Of a stretch of 64,000 nt of DNA, positions 37,929 through 46,403 are shown piece by piece (position 1 is the first letter of the stretch; each line of letters begins with the position of its first letter). The notes under the pieces were generated by a model. It was given only the letters and a program-made list of their open reading frames with translations, was not told where the DNA came from and made no database searches. Source of the stretch: Marivivens aquimaris (GTDB taxonomy: Bacteria > Pseudomonadota > Alphaproteobacteria > Rhodobacterales > Rhodobacteraceae); NCBI RefSeq assembly GCF_015220045.1, contig NZ_JADBGB010000001.1, positions 3,093,001-3,157,000 of the forward strand, in the 5' to 3' direction. The position numbers were made by a program, and so were the translations under genes.

Positions 37929-38317
37929 TGGTGCACCTTTTTCAGTGCCCAGATAAGGTCACGCTTCATCTGGTCGAAGTTATGGTCGGCCGTCATGTCC
38001 TTACGTCCGACGAGGACATAGTCCCAACCGTCGCGGCCATGCTTTTGCATGATCAAACGCGCGATTTCGCGCAGACGACGTTTGGCGCGATTGCGAGCAA
38101 CCGCGTTACCGACTTTCTTCGAGCAAGTGTAACCGACGCGCAGAGGCTCTTCGTCGCCGCGCTTGCGTGCCTGAAGGTGAAAGCCTTTAGTCCCCTGACG
38201 ACGCGCGGATGCGGCACGCAGGAAATCGGCCCTTTTTTTCAGGACTGGCGGACGAACGAAAACCGCCGTAGGCGCGGCCTCGGCGGTCTGCGTCTGGTCA
38301 AGCTGTTGCGAAGTCAC
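37925..38317 (-). CDS. rnpA: Ribonuclease P protein component
   Basis: RnpA is the protein subunit that helps RNase P RNA process tRNA 5' ends. The 130-residue protein has a long N-terminal extension (about 25 residues), then LKKRADFLRAASARRQ and the RNR motif KKVGNAVARNRAKRRLRE. The exact start is uncertain. It is 20 bp after rpmH. Confidence 0.95.
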   Translation of the reverse strand: MTSQQLDQTQTAEAAPTAVFVRPPVLKKRADFLRAASARRQGTKGFHLQARKRGDEEPLRVGYTCSKKVGNAVARNRAKRRLREIARLIMQKHGRDGWDYVLVGRKDMTADHNFDQMKRDLIWALKKVHQ

Positions 38318-38337
38318 TGATGACCTCGCGGCGCCAA

Positions 38338-38472
38338 TCAGGCGCTCAGCTTCTTGCGGCCACGTGCGCGACGGGCGTTAAGGACTTTACGGCCAGCCTT
38401 AGTTGCCATGCGGGCACGGAAGCCGTGACGGTTCTTGCGAACTCGGTTCGAGGGTTGGAACGTGCGCTTCAT
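38338..38472 (-). CDS. rpmH: 50S ribosomal protein L34
   Basis: The 44-residue protein [20 protein letters not shown]... with the [20 protein letters not shown] tail is a standard L34. It is first in the rpmH-rnpA-yidD block. The 255-bp region upstream, up to the next plus-strand gene, carries its promoter; two GCCTCGAAT copies lie there on the minus strand. No DnaA boxes or dnaA gene are near. Confidence 0.97.
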   Translation of the reverse strand: MKRTFQPSNRVRKNRHGFRARMATKAGRKVLNARRARGRKKLSA

Positions 38473-38727
38473 CGCGTTCTCTCCGGTCTAAAAGAAGGCC
38501 GAACCCGTCTCAGGATTCGAGGCCGTTAAGCATTCGAGGCCCTGCCTTTAGTCGCGATACCGTCATGTGTCAACGCGGCTCACCGTGGTTTTTGCCCTGA
38601 TCCCACGATTCTCCGCCTTGTTATTGCAACAATTTATCATAGCGGCGTGAGAACCCTATCCGGCGCGCTATCTTTCGGCCATTGAGCGCTTATTGCTCGA
38701 CCTTATTTTACGCGGAAAACCGACCCT

Positions 38728-39438
38728 ATGCCACGATTGATCCGGCTAATGCCTATCGCGATCCTCGCTGTAGCCGCGGCGATTCTCTACGCGATGTATG
38801 GCGAGTATCTCAGCTTTGATGCTCTCCGAGATCAGCGTGAGGCTTTGCTGGCTTACCGCGATAGTCACTATGCAGCTGCGGTGCTCATCTTTCTTGCCGT
38901 CTACGTTGCTATCGTTGCCACCTCGATTCCGGGTGCGACGATCATCTCGCTCACGGGCGGCTTCCTGTTTTCGATCTTTCCCGGGCTTCTGCTCAACGTG
39001 ATGGGGGCGACTGTCGGCGCGACGCTTCTGTTCCTTGCTGTGCGTTTCGGTTTCGGCGATGCGCTGGTGTCCCGTATCGATTCGAGCTCGGGCCGCGTGA
39101 AGCGGATCAAGGACGGCATCGACGAAAACCAGTGGTCGGTTCTCTTTGCGATGCGCCTCTTGCCACTCGTGCCGTTCTTTGTCGCGAATCTGCTGCCCGC
39201 GCTCATGGGAGTGCCTCTCTATCGCTACGTTGTCACAACGGCGCTCGGCATCATCCCGGGCACGTTCCTTTATACATCGGCGGGCGCGGGACTCGGCGCT
39301 GTGTTCGACGCGGGAGAATTGCCCGACGCGTCGAGTTTTCTGGAACCTCGCTATCTTGTGATCGTTATCTTGGTAGTTTGTGCGGCGCTGGTGCCGAGCA
39401 TCTGGAAGCGCTGGCAAGGCAAAAGGACGCCTCAATGA
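38728..39438 (+). CDS. TVP38/TMEM64-family membrane protein (DedA superfamily)
   Basis: The 236-residue protein has an N-terminal helix and a VTT/SNARE-associated domain with ATSIPGATIISLTGGFLF, the re-entrant-loop GATVGATLLF and RLLPLVPFFVANLLPALMG. DedA-superfamily proteins are linked to lipid scrambling and proton-dependent transport; the exact role is unknown. It overlaps the following flavoprotein by 4 bp (ATGA), a pairing seen repeatedly in bacteria. Confidence 0.88.
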   Translation: MPRLIRLMPIAILAVAAAILYAMYGEYLSFDALRDQREALLAYRDSHYAAAVLIFLAVYVAIVATSIPGATIISLTGGFLFSIFPGLLLNVMGATVGATLLFLAVRFGFGDALVSRIDSSSGRVKRIKDGIDENQWSVLFAMRLLPLVPFFVANLLPALMGVPLYRYVVTTALGIIPGTFLYTSAGAGLGAVFDAGELPDASSFLEPRYLVIVILVVCAALVPSIWKRWQGKRTPQ

Positions 39439-40799
39439 ACACTATCAAAACAGATGTCTGCGTAATCGGCGCGGGCTCCGGCGGTCTGACCGTCGCCTCC
39501 GGCGCAGTGCAGATGGGTGCCAAGGTTGTCCTGATCGAAGCTGGTAAGATGGGCGGCGATTGCCTGAACTACGGCTGCGTTCCTTCCAAAACCCTGATCC
39601 ACGCGGGCCGCGTTGGGATGAGCTACGCTGGAGCCATGGCCGACGTCGAACGTGCCATTTCGACGATTGCTCCACACGACAGTCAAGAACGTTTCGAGAA
39701 GCTCGGCTGCACAGTCATCCGCGAGACTGCGCGATTCGAAGATGAGAACACCATTATCGCTGGCGACACCCGTATCGAAGCGCGGCGCGTCGTGATCGCA
39801 ACAGGCTCTTCGCCCATGGTGCCGCCAATCAACGGCATCGACACTGTACCGTACCTGACCAATGAGACGCTCTTTGCGCAGCGCGAGACGCCCGAACACC
39901 TGATCATCATCGGCGGCGGCCCTATCGGGATCGAGATGGCCTTTGCGCATCGCTCGTTCGGCTGCGAAGTCACCGTCGTCGACGGCGATGCTGCGCTCGG
40001 AAAAGACGACCCTGATGCGGCCAAGATTGTGCTCGACCGGCTTCGGGGTGAGGGCGTCACTCTGATGGAAGGCGCAAAGGTCGAAGTGGTATCGCCCGAG
40101 AATGGCGTCACTGTTCGAACGTCCAAGGGCCCCGTGACCGGCTCGCATCTGCTCGTAGCGGCAGGGCGGAAGCCCAATCTTGATAAGCTCGACCTCGATA
40201 AAGGCAATGTCCTGCGAACCAAGACAGGCGTCGATGTGGACGATTCTCTCCGTTCGGTAAGCAATAAGAAAGTCTACGCGATTGGCGATGCTGCAGGCGG
40301 AATGCAGTTTACTCACCTTGCGGGCTATCATGGCGGGGTCATCATCCGCTCGATGCTGTTCGGCATTCCGGCCAAGGCCAAGACCGCGCACATCCCGCGC
40401 GTCACCTATGGCTCGCCCGAACTGGCCCAGATTGGCCTAACCGAAGCCGAGGCTCGCAAGGAACACGGCGACAAGCTTACCGTCATTCGCGAAGACCTCA
40501 AATCGAACGACCGCGCAGTGACGGCCGGCATCACCGAAGGTTTCATCAAGCTGATGGTGCACAAAGGCCGACCTGTCGGGGTTACCCTCGTTGCGCCGAA
40601 CGCTGGCGATCTGATCGCACCGTGGGCGCTGGCGATGGCGAACAACATGAAGCTTTCGGCTATGTCGAACGCTGTTTTTCCCTATCCGACGCTCGCCGAG
40701 ATTAACAAACGTGCGGCAGGTTCCTATTTTAGTCCCAAGCTGTTCGACAGCGCGCTGGTCAAGACTGTCGTCGGCCTCGTGCAGCGCTGGCTCCCGTAG
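39435..40799 (+). CDS. FAD-dependent pyridine nucleotide-disulfide oxidoreductase
   Basis: The 454-residue flavoprotein resembles mercuric reductase and dihydrolipoamide dehydrogenase: GxGxxG (12-17), redox-active C43-x4-C48 in GGDCLNYGCVPSK, an NAD(P) site IGGGPIGIE and a C-terminal dimerisation domain. The C-terminal HxHPTLSE of lipoamide dehydrogenases is replaced by PYPTLAE, so the acid-base His is missing and the substrate is not lipoamide. No metal-binding N-terminal domain is present. It is coupled to the TVP38 gene and followed after 15 bp by a kinase. Confidence 0.88.
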   Translation: MNTIKTDVCVIGAGSGGLTVASGAVQMGAKVVLIEAGKMGGDCLNYGCVPSKTLIHAGRVGMSYAGAMADVERAISTIAPHDSQERFEKLGCTVIRETARFEDENTIIAGDTRIEARRVVIATGSSPMVPPINGIDTVPYLTNETLFAQRETPEHLIIIGGGPIGIEMAFAHRSFGCEVTVVDGDAALGKDDPDAAKIVLDRLRGEGVTLMEGAKVEVVSPENGVTVRTSKGPVTGSHLLVAAGRKPNLDKLDLDKGNVLRTKTGVDVDDSLRSVSNKKVYAIGDAAGGMQFTHLAGYHGGVIIRSMLFGIPAKAKTAHIPRVTYGSPELAQIGLTEAEARKEHGDKLTVIREDLKSNDRAVTAGITEGFIKLMVHKGRPVGVTLVAPNAGDLIAPWALAMANNMKLSAMSNAVFPYPTLAEINKRAAGSYFSPKLFDSALVKTVVGLVQRWLP

Positions 40800-40814
40800 G
40801 AGCACGGAGGATCA

Positions 40815-42215
40815 ATGTTCAAGACACTCTCAGGGCGCTTCCTGTTCCTGACGGTCATCTTTGTACTGTTGGCGGAGGTTTTCATCTTCGTTCCTTCCGT
40901 TGCGCGCTACCGGCAGGATTATCTGTCGCTACGCCTCGAACGTGCCCAGATCGCGTCGCTTGCGCTGCTTGCCGACGGGATGATCTCCGACTCGCTTGAA
41001 AAGGAACTGCTGGATAACGCCGGTGTCTTTAACGTCGTCCTTCGCCGTGACGAGGTGCGCGAGCTTGCGCTGTCATCACCGATTCCCTCGCCGATCGTCG
41101 CGACTTACGACTTGCGCGATGATGGCGCGGTGACGCTGATTTCAGACGCGCTGTCGGCCATGTTTACCAAGGGCAATCCGATCATCCGCGTGATCGGCAA
41201 CCCTGTGCAGGACGGCGGTCTGCTGATCGAAGTTACGATGGAGCAGGGGCCCTTGCGGCAGGCGATGCTGGAATATGGCCTGAACGTCTTTATCCTGTCG
41301 GCAGCGATCTCGATTATTACTGCGATGCTGTTGTTCGTTGCAGTCCGAACGTTCCTTGTTGCGCCGATCAAAGGCGTGGTGCGGGCGATGTCGGTCTATG
41401 CCGAGGCGCCCGACGATGCGAGGCGCATCATTAATCCGACTGCAAGCGTGGCCGAGATTCGCGAGGCTGAAGACGCGCTGCGGTCGATGCAGACACAGCT
41501 GACAAGTGCGCTGAAGCAGCGCGAACGCCTCGCCCAGCTTGGCGAGGGGGTGGCAAAGGTCAGCCACGATCTACGCAACATCCTCACCTCGGCCCAGCTG
41601 TTCACCGACCGCATCGAGGTGTCTACGGACCCGGTCGTGCAGCGACTCGCGCCTAAACTGGTCAACTCGATCACTCGCGCCGTACACCTGTGCGAAAACA
41701 CGCTGGCCTTTGGACGCGCTTCCGAGCCGCCGCCGAACCTCACCCGCTTTGCGCTGGCCGAGATCGTGTCAGACGTCATCGACAGCGAACGTTTGTCTGC
41801 GGGCGATTATGACATCTCGTTTGCAGAGGACATTCCCGCCTCCATGACCGTTCGTGCCGATAGCGAGCAGCTTTATCGCGTCATCGGCAATCTTGTTCGC
41901 AACGCCCGTCAGGCCATCATGAACACCGGCGATTCCGGTGAGATCAGCATTCAGGCCAGCGAGGATGAAAACCGCTGGCGCATCGTTGTGGCCGACACCG
42001 GACCGGGGCTGCCGATGCGTGCAAAAGAGCATCTTTTCCAGGCTTTCCACGGCGGCGCGTCCAAAGGCGGTTCCGGCTTGGGCCTTGTTATTGCTTCGGA
42101 ATTGATCCGCGGGCACGGCGGACAGCTTGGTTTGCTGTCTACCGGACCGGAGGGCACCACCTTCGAAATCATCCTGCCGAAGAGCGACTTCCAAATTATT
42201 TCGACCGAGTCATAA
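40815..42215 (+). CDS. Sensor histidine kinase, orphan
   Basis: The 466-residue protein has two transmembrane helices (about 10-28 and 157-180), a periplasmic domain of about 125 residues, a HAMP-like linker, a DHp domain with VSHDLRN (His251) and an ATPase domain with NARQAI, DTGPGLP and GGSGLGL. A partner response regulator is not adjacent. GGAGG precedes the start, and the 15-bp spacing places it in one operon with the membrane protein and disulfide oxidoreductase. Confidence 0.9.
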   Translation: MFKTLSGRFLFLTVIFVLLAEVFIFVPSVARYRQDYLSLRLERAQIASLALLADGMISDSLEKELLDNAGVFNVVLRRDEVRELALSSPIPSPIVATYDLRDDGAVTLISDALSAMFTKGNPIIRVIGNPVQDGGLLIEVTMEQGPLRQAMLEYGLNVFILSAAISIITAMLLFVAVRTFLVAPIKGVVRAMSVYAEAPDDARRIINPTASVAEIREAEDALRSMQTQLTSALKQRERLAQLGEGVAKVSHDLRNILTSAQLFTDRIEVSTDPVVQRLAPKLVNSITRAVHLCENTLAFGRASEPPPNLTRFALAEIVSDVIDSERLSAGDYDISFAEDIPASMTVRADSEQLYRVIGNLVRNARQAIMNTGDSGEISIQASEDENRWRIVVADTGPGLPMRAKEHLFQAFHGGASKGGSGLGLVIASELIRGHGGQLGLLSTGPEGTTFEIILPKSDFQIISTES

Positions 42216-42277
42216 AAAAGTTGCTTTTCGCTCTTGCGCTCCCCGAACGCTAAAGGTACATCGCCCTCACTCACCGC

Positions 42278-42354
42278 GGACTGGTAGCTCAGTTGGATAG
42301 AGTACTTGACTACGAATCAAGGGGTCGGGGGTTCGAATCCTCCCCAGTCCGCCA
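42278..42354 (+). tRNA. tRNA-Arg (ACG)
   Basis: The cloverleaf is clear: acceptor GGACTGG/CCAGTCC, discriminator G and encoded CCA, D arm TAGCTCAGTTGGATAGAGT, anticodon stem CTTGA/TCAAG with loop CTACGAA (anticodon ACG at 42312-42314), T loop TTCGAAT. 77 nt. The ACG anticodon is expected to be read as ICG. Confidence 0.96.
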
Positions 42355-42489
42355 CTTCCCTCCCGAAAGTGTAATAAATCCAACTGGCTAAGCAGCCGGA
42401 TGCGGTTTGCTGTTCGCTCGATGCGACCGTCGGGAACCCAAACATATCTTAAAATGTTTCCTTTCCACGTTATCGAGTGGAGGAGGCCT

Positions 42490-43488
42490 ATGCCGGACGG
42501 TCAGGTGCTATCTTGCGGGTTGGTACATACGTCCGACCGCGAACCGGGTTTCCTGCGTCGCCGCGCGGGCAAAGGGTTCAGTTACCGTGACCCTGACGGC
42601 AAAAAGCCGGACGAGATTGCGCTCGAGCGTATACGAGGCCTCGGTATCCCGCCCGCTTATGAAAACGTGTGGATCTGTATGCTCGACAACGGGCATCTTC
42701 AGGCCACGGGCATCGACGTGTCGGGCCGCAAGCAGTACCGCTATCACCCGCTCTGGTCGTCGGCGCAGTCCGAAACCAAGTTTTCCCAACTGATCGCTTT
42801 CGGTGAGGCGTTGCCGTCTATCCGTCGCCGTGTGCGGCGCGATTTGCAAGAGGACGCGGGGGACATGGCCTTTAGTCTCGCCGCGCTGGTTCTCCTGCTG
42901 GATCGCGGGCATTTGCGGATAGGCAATCCTGCTTACACCGCCACGAACCGATCATTCGGCGCTACGACGTTGCTTTCGCGGCATCTGTCGCTGGGGGATG
43001 GAGTGGTGAAACTGAAGTACCGCGCGAAAGGCGGCAAACGGGTGCAGAAGAGCCTGCGCGACAAGCGTCTTCACAAGATCATGCAGCAGATCGGCGACCT
43101 GCCCGGCAAGCAGCTGTTTTCGTGGATCGACGAAGGCGGTCAGTCACGCAGCCTCAGCTCGCACGATGTGAACACCTACCTGTCAGACATCACTGGGCAG
43201 AATGTCACCGCAAAGACATTTCGTACATGGGGCGGAACGCTCGCCGCATTTGAAACCGCGCTTGCCACAGACGAAGGCGAACGCTTGACGATCAAGGCGA
43301 TGGCCGAAGCCTCTGCCGAGGTTCTCAGCAACACGCCGACTATCAGTCGTAAATCCTACATCCATCCTGATGTGCTTGACCTTGCAGAGGTGCCTGATCG
43401 CCACAAAATGCTGTCGGGTATCACTGCGCCTGAAATGGCCGAACTGCGCGTAGCGGAGCGGAAGCTCCTGACTTTCCTCGGCCGCTAA
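42490..43488 (+). CDS. DNA topoisomerase IB (poxvirus type)
   Basis: Relaxes supercoils through a 3'-phosphotyrosine intermediate. The 332-residue protein has the catalytic set: Arg in LRIGNPAY (143), KLKYRAKGGK, KTFRTWGGT (Arg245) and SRKSYIHPDVL with nucleophile Tyr290. GGAGGAGG just upstream fixes ATG 42490; the frame is open back to 42400 without support. Patchily distributed in bacteria, often regarded as transferred. Confidence 0.93.
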   Translation: MPDGQVLSCGLVHTSDREPGFLRRRAGKGFSYRDPDGKKPDEIALERIRGLGIPPAYENVWICMLDNGHLQATGIDVSGRKQYRYHPLWSSAQSETKFSQLIAFGEALPSIRRRVRRDLQEDAGDMAFSLAALVLLLDRGHLRIGNPAYTATNRSFGATTLLSRHLSLGDGVVKLKYRAKGGKRVQKSLRDKRLHKIMQQIGDLPGKQLFSWIDEGGQSRSLSSHDVNTYLSDITGQNVTAKTFRTWGGTLAAFETALATDEGERLTIKAMAEASAEVLSNTPTISRKSYIHPDVLDLAEVPDRHKMLSGITAPEMAELRVAERKLLTFLGR

Positions 43489-43593
43489 GCCGTTCACATC
43501 ACCGTAGATTTTCCTTTCATCGCCGCCGCGCGCTTGATCTGCCGTGCTTGCAGCAACACTTTAATGGCGAAACCTCATAGGAGACGGCACCGG

Positions 43594-44883
43594 ATGACAG
43601 ACCGCTATGCGCCTCAGGGCGACAACGGCCATGGCCTGCGACATGCAAGGGAACTCGAAGGACATCTTGCTTGGCTCGATACTTTTTCCGGTGCCGCGCT
43701 GGCGGTTCTCTCGACCGCTTCGGGCATCTACACCTACCTCGGCGTCTCTGGCTTGCTGGATGACACGGGAGCGTTTTCGTTTTTTGCCGCTGCGGCCTAT
43801 TCCATCGCCGTGTCGGTCGGCATCTTCGTCTTCTGGTCCTATCTGATGCGGCTTTTGCCAGCGATGAGGACAACAGCCTCTAAGATCAAACTGACCGGCG
43901 CAATGGTACTGGGCTGCGGCGCCATCATTGCGATGTCATCATGGCTGAATGCGGCGGCGCTTGCAGGTGCGGCCGCGGTTGAACAGCATTTGGCGGAAAC
44001 CGTGCAGGACTATCAGGTCGCGCTGGAGCAGGCCCACGACACCGCAATCACTGCGCAGGCGTTGGAGCGCGACGTCGCCCGCGTGCGTCAGAGCTTCGAG
44101 GATCTGTCCGCTCAGGAAGCGGACGGCAACCTTTCCGGCCTTGCAGGTCGCGGCGCTGTCTTCCGTGTGCTGACCCAGAAGGCTGCCGAGCTGTCCGCGC
44201 TTGAAGAACAGATCGCCCAGCAAGCGCCGTTCATCGAGGCTGCTTTTGACGAAGGCAACGCCACGCTTTCGCGTATGCGCGCACTGACGGTAGAGCAGGG
44301 GCCTGTTGAGTCCCGCTCCGTTGCGTTCAGCGAGGAAGCCGTGCGCCTCGCCGGTCTCGTTGCGCAGCTCCGCCAGTTCTCGGTCGCGCCGCTGGTTGAA
44401 CGAGCAGCCGCTGACCTGTCCGAATCTGTGGTATTGCCTGAGCTGGATAGCCGCACGACGGACGGGCAGGCGGCTCAGCAACAGACGATTACGTCGGTGC
44501 TCGAAGTCCTCCAGCTTCGCGCGGCGTCTCTGTCGCAGGCGGCAGAGGAAGTGCTCGCTCGCCCCGCGCCGCCAGAGGTGATCTACACACCTGTTTCTGC
44601 GGCAGACGCGGTGATCCTCTATGCCCGCAACTTCATGCCGTCTTGGGCCGGTGCGATTGCCATCGACCTGCTGCCTGCCGTGCTCGTGCTGATCCTGATG
44701 GTCACCCAATCGGCCATTCGCGCTGGGCGGGGTGATCTGCCGCCCGAAGACACACTCACGCTGGCTGAACTCCGCGCCGCGCTTCATGCGATCCGCGAGG
44801 TCGAAACGGCTGTCGAACTGCGCACTCCGCCGCGCGATGTGGTTACGCCAACCGACGCGCCCAAACCGAGTGTGACCGATTGA
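43594..44883 (+). CDS. Predicted membrane protein with long coiled coil, unknown function
   Basis: Not recognised as a named family. The 429-residue protein has three hydrophobic segments near the N-terminus (about 31-52, 61-88, 100-126), a long Ala/Glu/Gln-rich helical region (about 128-330) with repeated Leu/Val heptads, one C-terminal transmembrane helix (about 350-372) and a charged tail with a Pro-rich end. The helical stretch is probably periplasmic. Its stop overlaps the TTG start of a ClpP-like gene by 4 bp, so the two are likely made together. An ATG at 43564 is an alternative start. Confidence 0.75.
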   Translation: MTDRYAPQGDNGHGLRHARELEGHLAWLDTFSGAALAVLSTASGIYTYLGVSGLLDDTGAFSFFAAAAYSIAVSVGIFVFWSYLMRLLPAMRTTASKIKLTGAMVLGCGAIIAMSSWLNAAALAGAAAVEQHLAETVQDYQVALEQAHDTAITAQALERDVARVRQSFEDLSAQEADGNLSGLAGRGAVFRVLTQKAAELSALEEQIAQQAPFIEAAFDEGNATLSRMRALTVEQGPVESRSVAFSEEAVRLAGLVAQLRQFSVAPLVERAAADLSESVVLPELDSRTTDGQAAQQQTITSVLEVLQLRAASLSQAAEEVLARPAPPEVIYTPVSAADAVILYARNFMPSWAGAIAIDLLPAVLVLILMVTQSAIRAGRGDLPPEDTLTLAELRAALHAIREVETAVELRTPPRDVVTPTDAPKPSVTD

Positions 44884-45638
44884 GCGGGAAACCGAACACC
44901 GTTCGACGCGCTATCCTCGCCATCCTCGCTTTTCAGATCGGGATGGCGATTGTGCTGGCTGGCGGCGATCTGATGAGGGCGCTGCCGTCGCTCATCGCGC
45001 CGTCGAACCAGCCCTCGCTCGACAATCCCGTTAGTCCCGGCGATCAAACGCGGCGCTTTCGGCCCGCAGACATTCCTGCCCGCCCCGGCAATCCCGACCG
45101 CGTGACGGATATCCCGTCGCCGGGGAACATGCCGTCGCGCCTACGGTTCGAGGAAACGGGCGATGCCGTTCTGCTCACCGGCACCATCGCCGGCGGTGAT
45201 GCCGATCGGTTCGACGAATGGCTCGAAGGGCGCGATGCGCCGCAAACGATCCGCCTCCATTCACCTGGTGGCTCTGTTATGGACGCGCTCGCGATTGGCC
45301 GCACGATCCGAGATATCGAAGCCGATACGGTGATGGAAAGCGGAGATATCTGTTTCTCTGCCTGTCCGTATGTCCTCGCCGGGGGCGTAACGCGCACCGT
45401 CGATGAGGATGCGCTCGTCGGCGTCCACCAGCACTATTTCGACGAAAACGTCGCCCTTCCCGCATTCATCGCGGTCGAGGATATCCAGCGCGGGCAAGCC
45501 GCTGTGGTCGGGTATCTGAGCGATATGGGCATCGACTTGCGGATCATGGAGTTGTCGCTCTCGACCCCGCCGGACGAGATTTACGTACTGCTGCCCGAAG
45601 AGCTTGATGAGTACGGAATGACAACGACCGAAAGTTAA
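44880..45638 (+). CDS. Membrane-anchored ClpP-like protein (COG3904-like)
   Basis: The 252-residue protein has an N-terminal membrane anchor (about 11-28), a Pro-rich linker and a ClpP/crotonase-like domain. Motifs match a serine protease of that fold: oxyanion-loop SPGGSV (128-133), nucleophile Ser160 in CFSACPYVLAGG and His183 in GVHQHY. The catalytic domain should be periplasmic. The start TTG overlaps the upstream stop (TTGA). No ATPase partner is encoded nearby. The substrate is unknown. Confidence 0.78.
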   Translation: MSGKPNTVRRAILAILAFQIGMAIVLAGGDLMRALPSLIAPSNQPSLDNPVSPGDQTRRFRPADIPARPGNPDRVTDIPSPGNMPSRLRFEETGDAVLLTGTIAGGDADRFDEWLEGRDAPQTIRLHSPGGSVMDALAIGRTIRDIEADTVMESGDICFSACPYVLAGGVTRTVDEDALVGVHQHYFDENVALPAFIAVEDIQRGQAAVVGYLSDMGIDLRIMELSLSTPPDEIYVLLPEELDEYGMTTTES

Positions 45639-45737
45639 ATGCTTTTTGGGGTATTTCTCAGGTCGCAATCGCGTCTGTCATGACCTATGTCCAAAAAAAA
45701 TATATGGGACAGCCCGCAACGCCGGGTGGATAGGTGT

Positions 45738-46361
45738 ATGAGCAATAATTTCCGGTTCGATGCGGTTTTCTGGGATATGGACGGGACGCTGGTAGACAGC
45801 GAGCCGAACCACCTGCGGTCTTTTGTCGACGCAATGGGCGCGCTGGGCCTGACGATCCCCGATGACTTCCACGATCGGACGCTCGGGATGACCGAAAAGG
45901 ACGTGCACGAGTATCTGTGCCGCGACCTCGGGTTGGAGTTGGACCTCGTCGAATGGGCGCAGGCCCGCTTTGATGCCTACGCCGCAAAGCCAGAAATGGT
46001 GAAGCCGCATGAGGTCGCTTTCCCGATCTGGGAAAAGCTTGATGAGATGGGCGTGCAGCAGATGGTCGTGTCCAACTCGGACCGTCTCATCGTCGAATAC
46101 AACCTCGAACGCGTTGGCCTACTGCGTCCGCAGCTGAAAACCATCAGCCGCAATGACGTGATCAAGGGTAAGCCGGATGCCGAACCCTATCTGCGCGCGG
46201 CGTACCTCTGCGGTGTCGAGCCGCCGAAATGTGCTGTGATCGAAGATAGTGCGACCGGATTGGCGGCGGGTGTCGCGGCCGGAATGACGGTCTTTATGAT
46301 GCCGGAGTTCGCGTCCGAGACGCCTCATCCATATCAGCCCATCGCATCGCTGCTGGGCTAA
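45738..46361 (+). CDS. HAD-superfamily phosphatase, beta-phosphoglucomutase-like
   Basis: The protein has HAD motif I FWDMDGTLVDSE, a helical cap, motif II VVSNSDR and motif III/IV KGKPDAEPYL and VIEDSATGL. From ATG 45738 it is 207 residues; an ATG at 45687 would add 17. Neither start has a strong binding site. Substrate unknown; cytosolic. Convergent with tctA across a terminator. Confidence 0.87.
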   Translation: MSNNFRFDAVFWDMDGTLVDSEPNHLRSFVDAMGALGLTIPDDFHDRTLGMTEKDVHEYLCRDLGLELDLVEWAQARFDAYAAKPEMVKPHEVAFPIWEKLDEMGVQQMVVSNSDRLIVEYNLERVGLLRPQLKTISRNDVIKGKPDAEPYLRAAYLCGVEPPKCAVIEDSATGLAAGVAAGMTVFMMPEFASETPHPYQPIASLLG

Positions 46362-46366
46362 GTAAG

Positions 46367-46402
46367 AGGCCCTCCGCGAGATGATCGCGGAGGGCCTTTT
46401 CT
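46367..46402. terminator. Terminator between HAD gene and tctA (convergent)
   Basis: A 13-bp perfect stem (46367-46379 with 46385-46397), GATGA loop and TTTT. It can act for both directions. Confidence 0.9.
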
Positions 46403-46403
46403 T

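Noticed and set aside
38338..38727. Replication origin next to rpmH
   Set aside because: No DnaA boxes, dnaA gene or AT-rich unwinding cluster was seen; the rpmH-dnaA link is not kept here.
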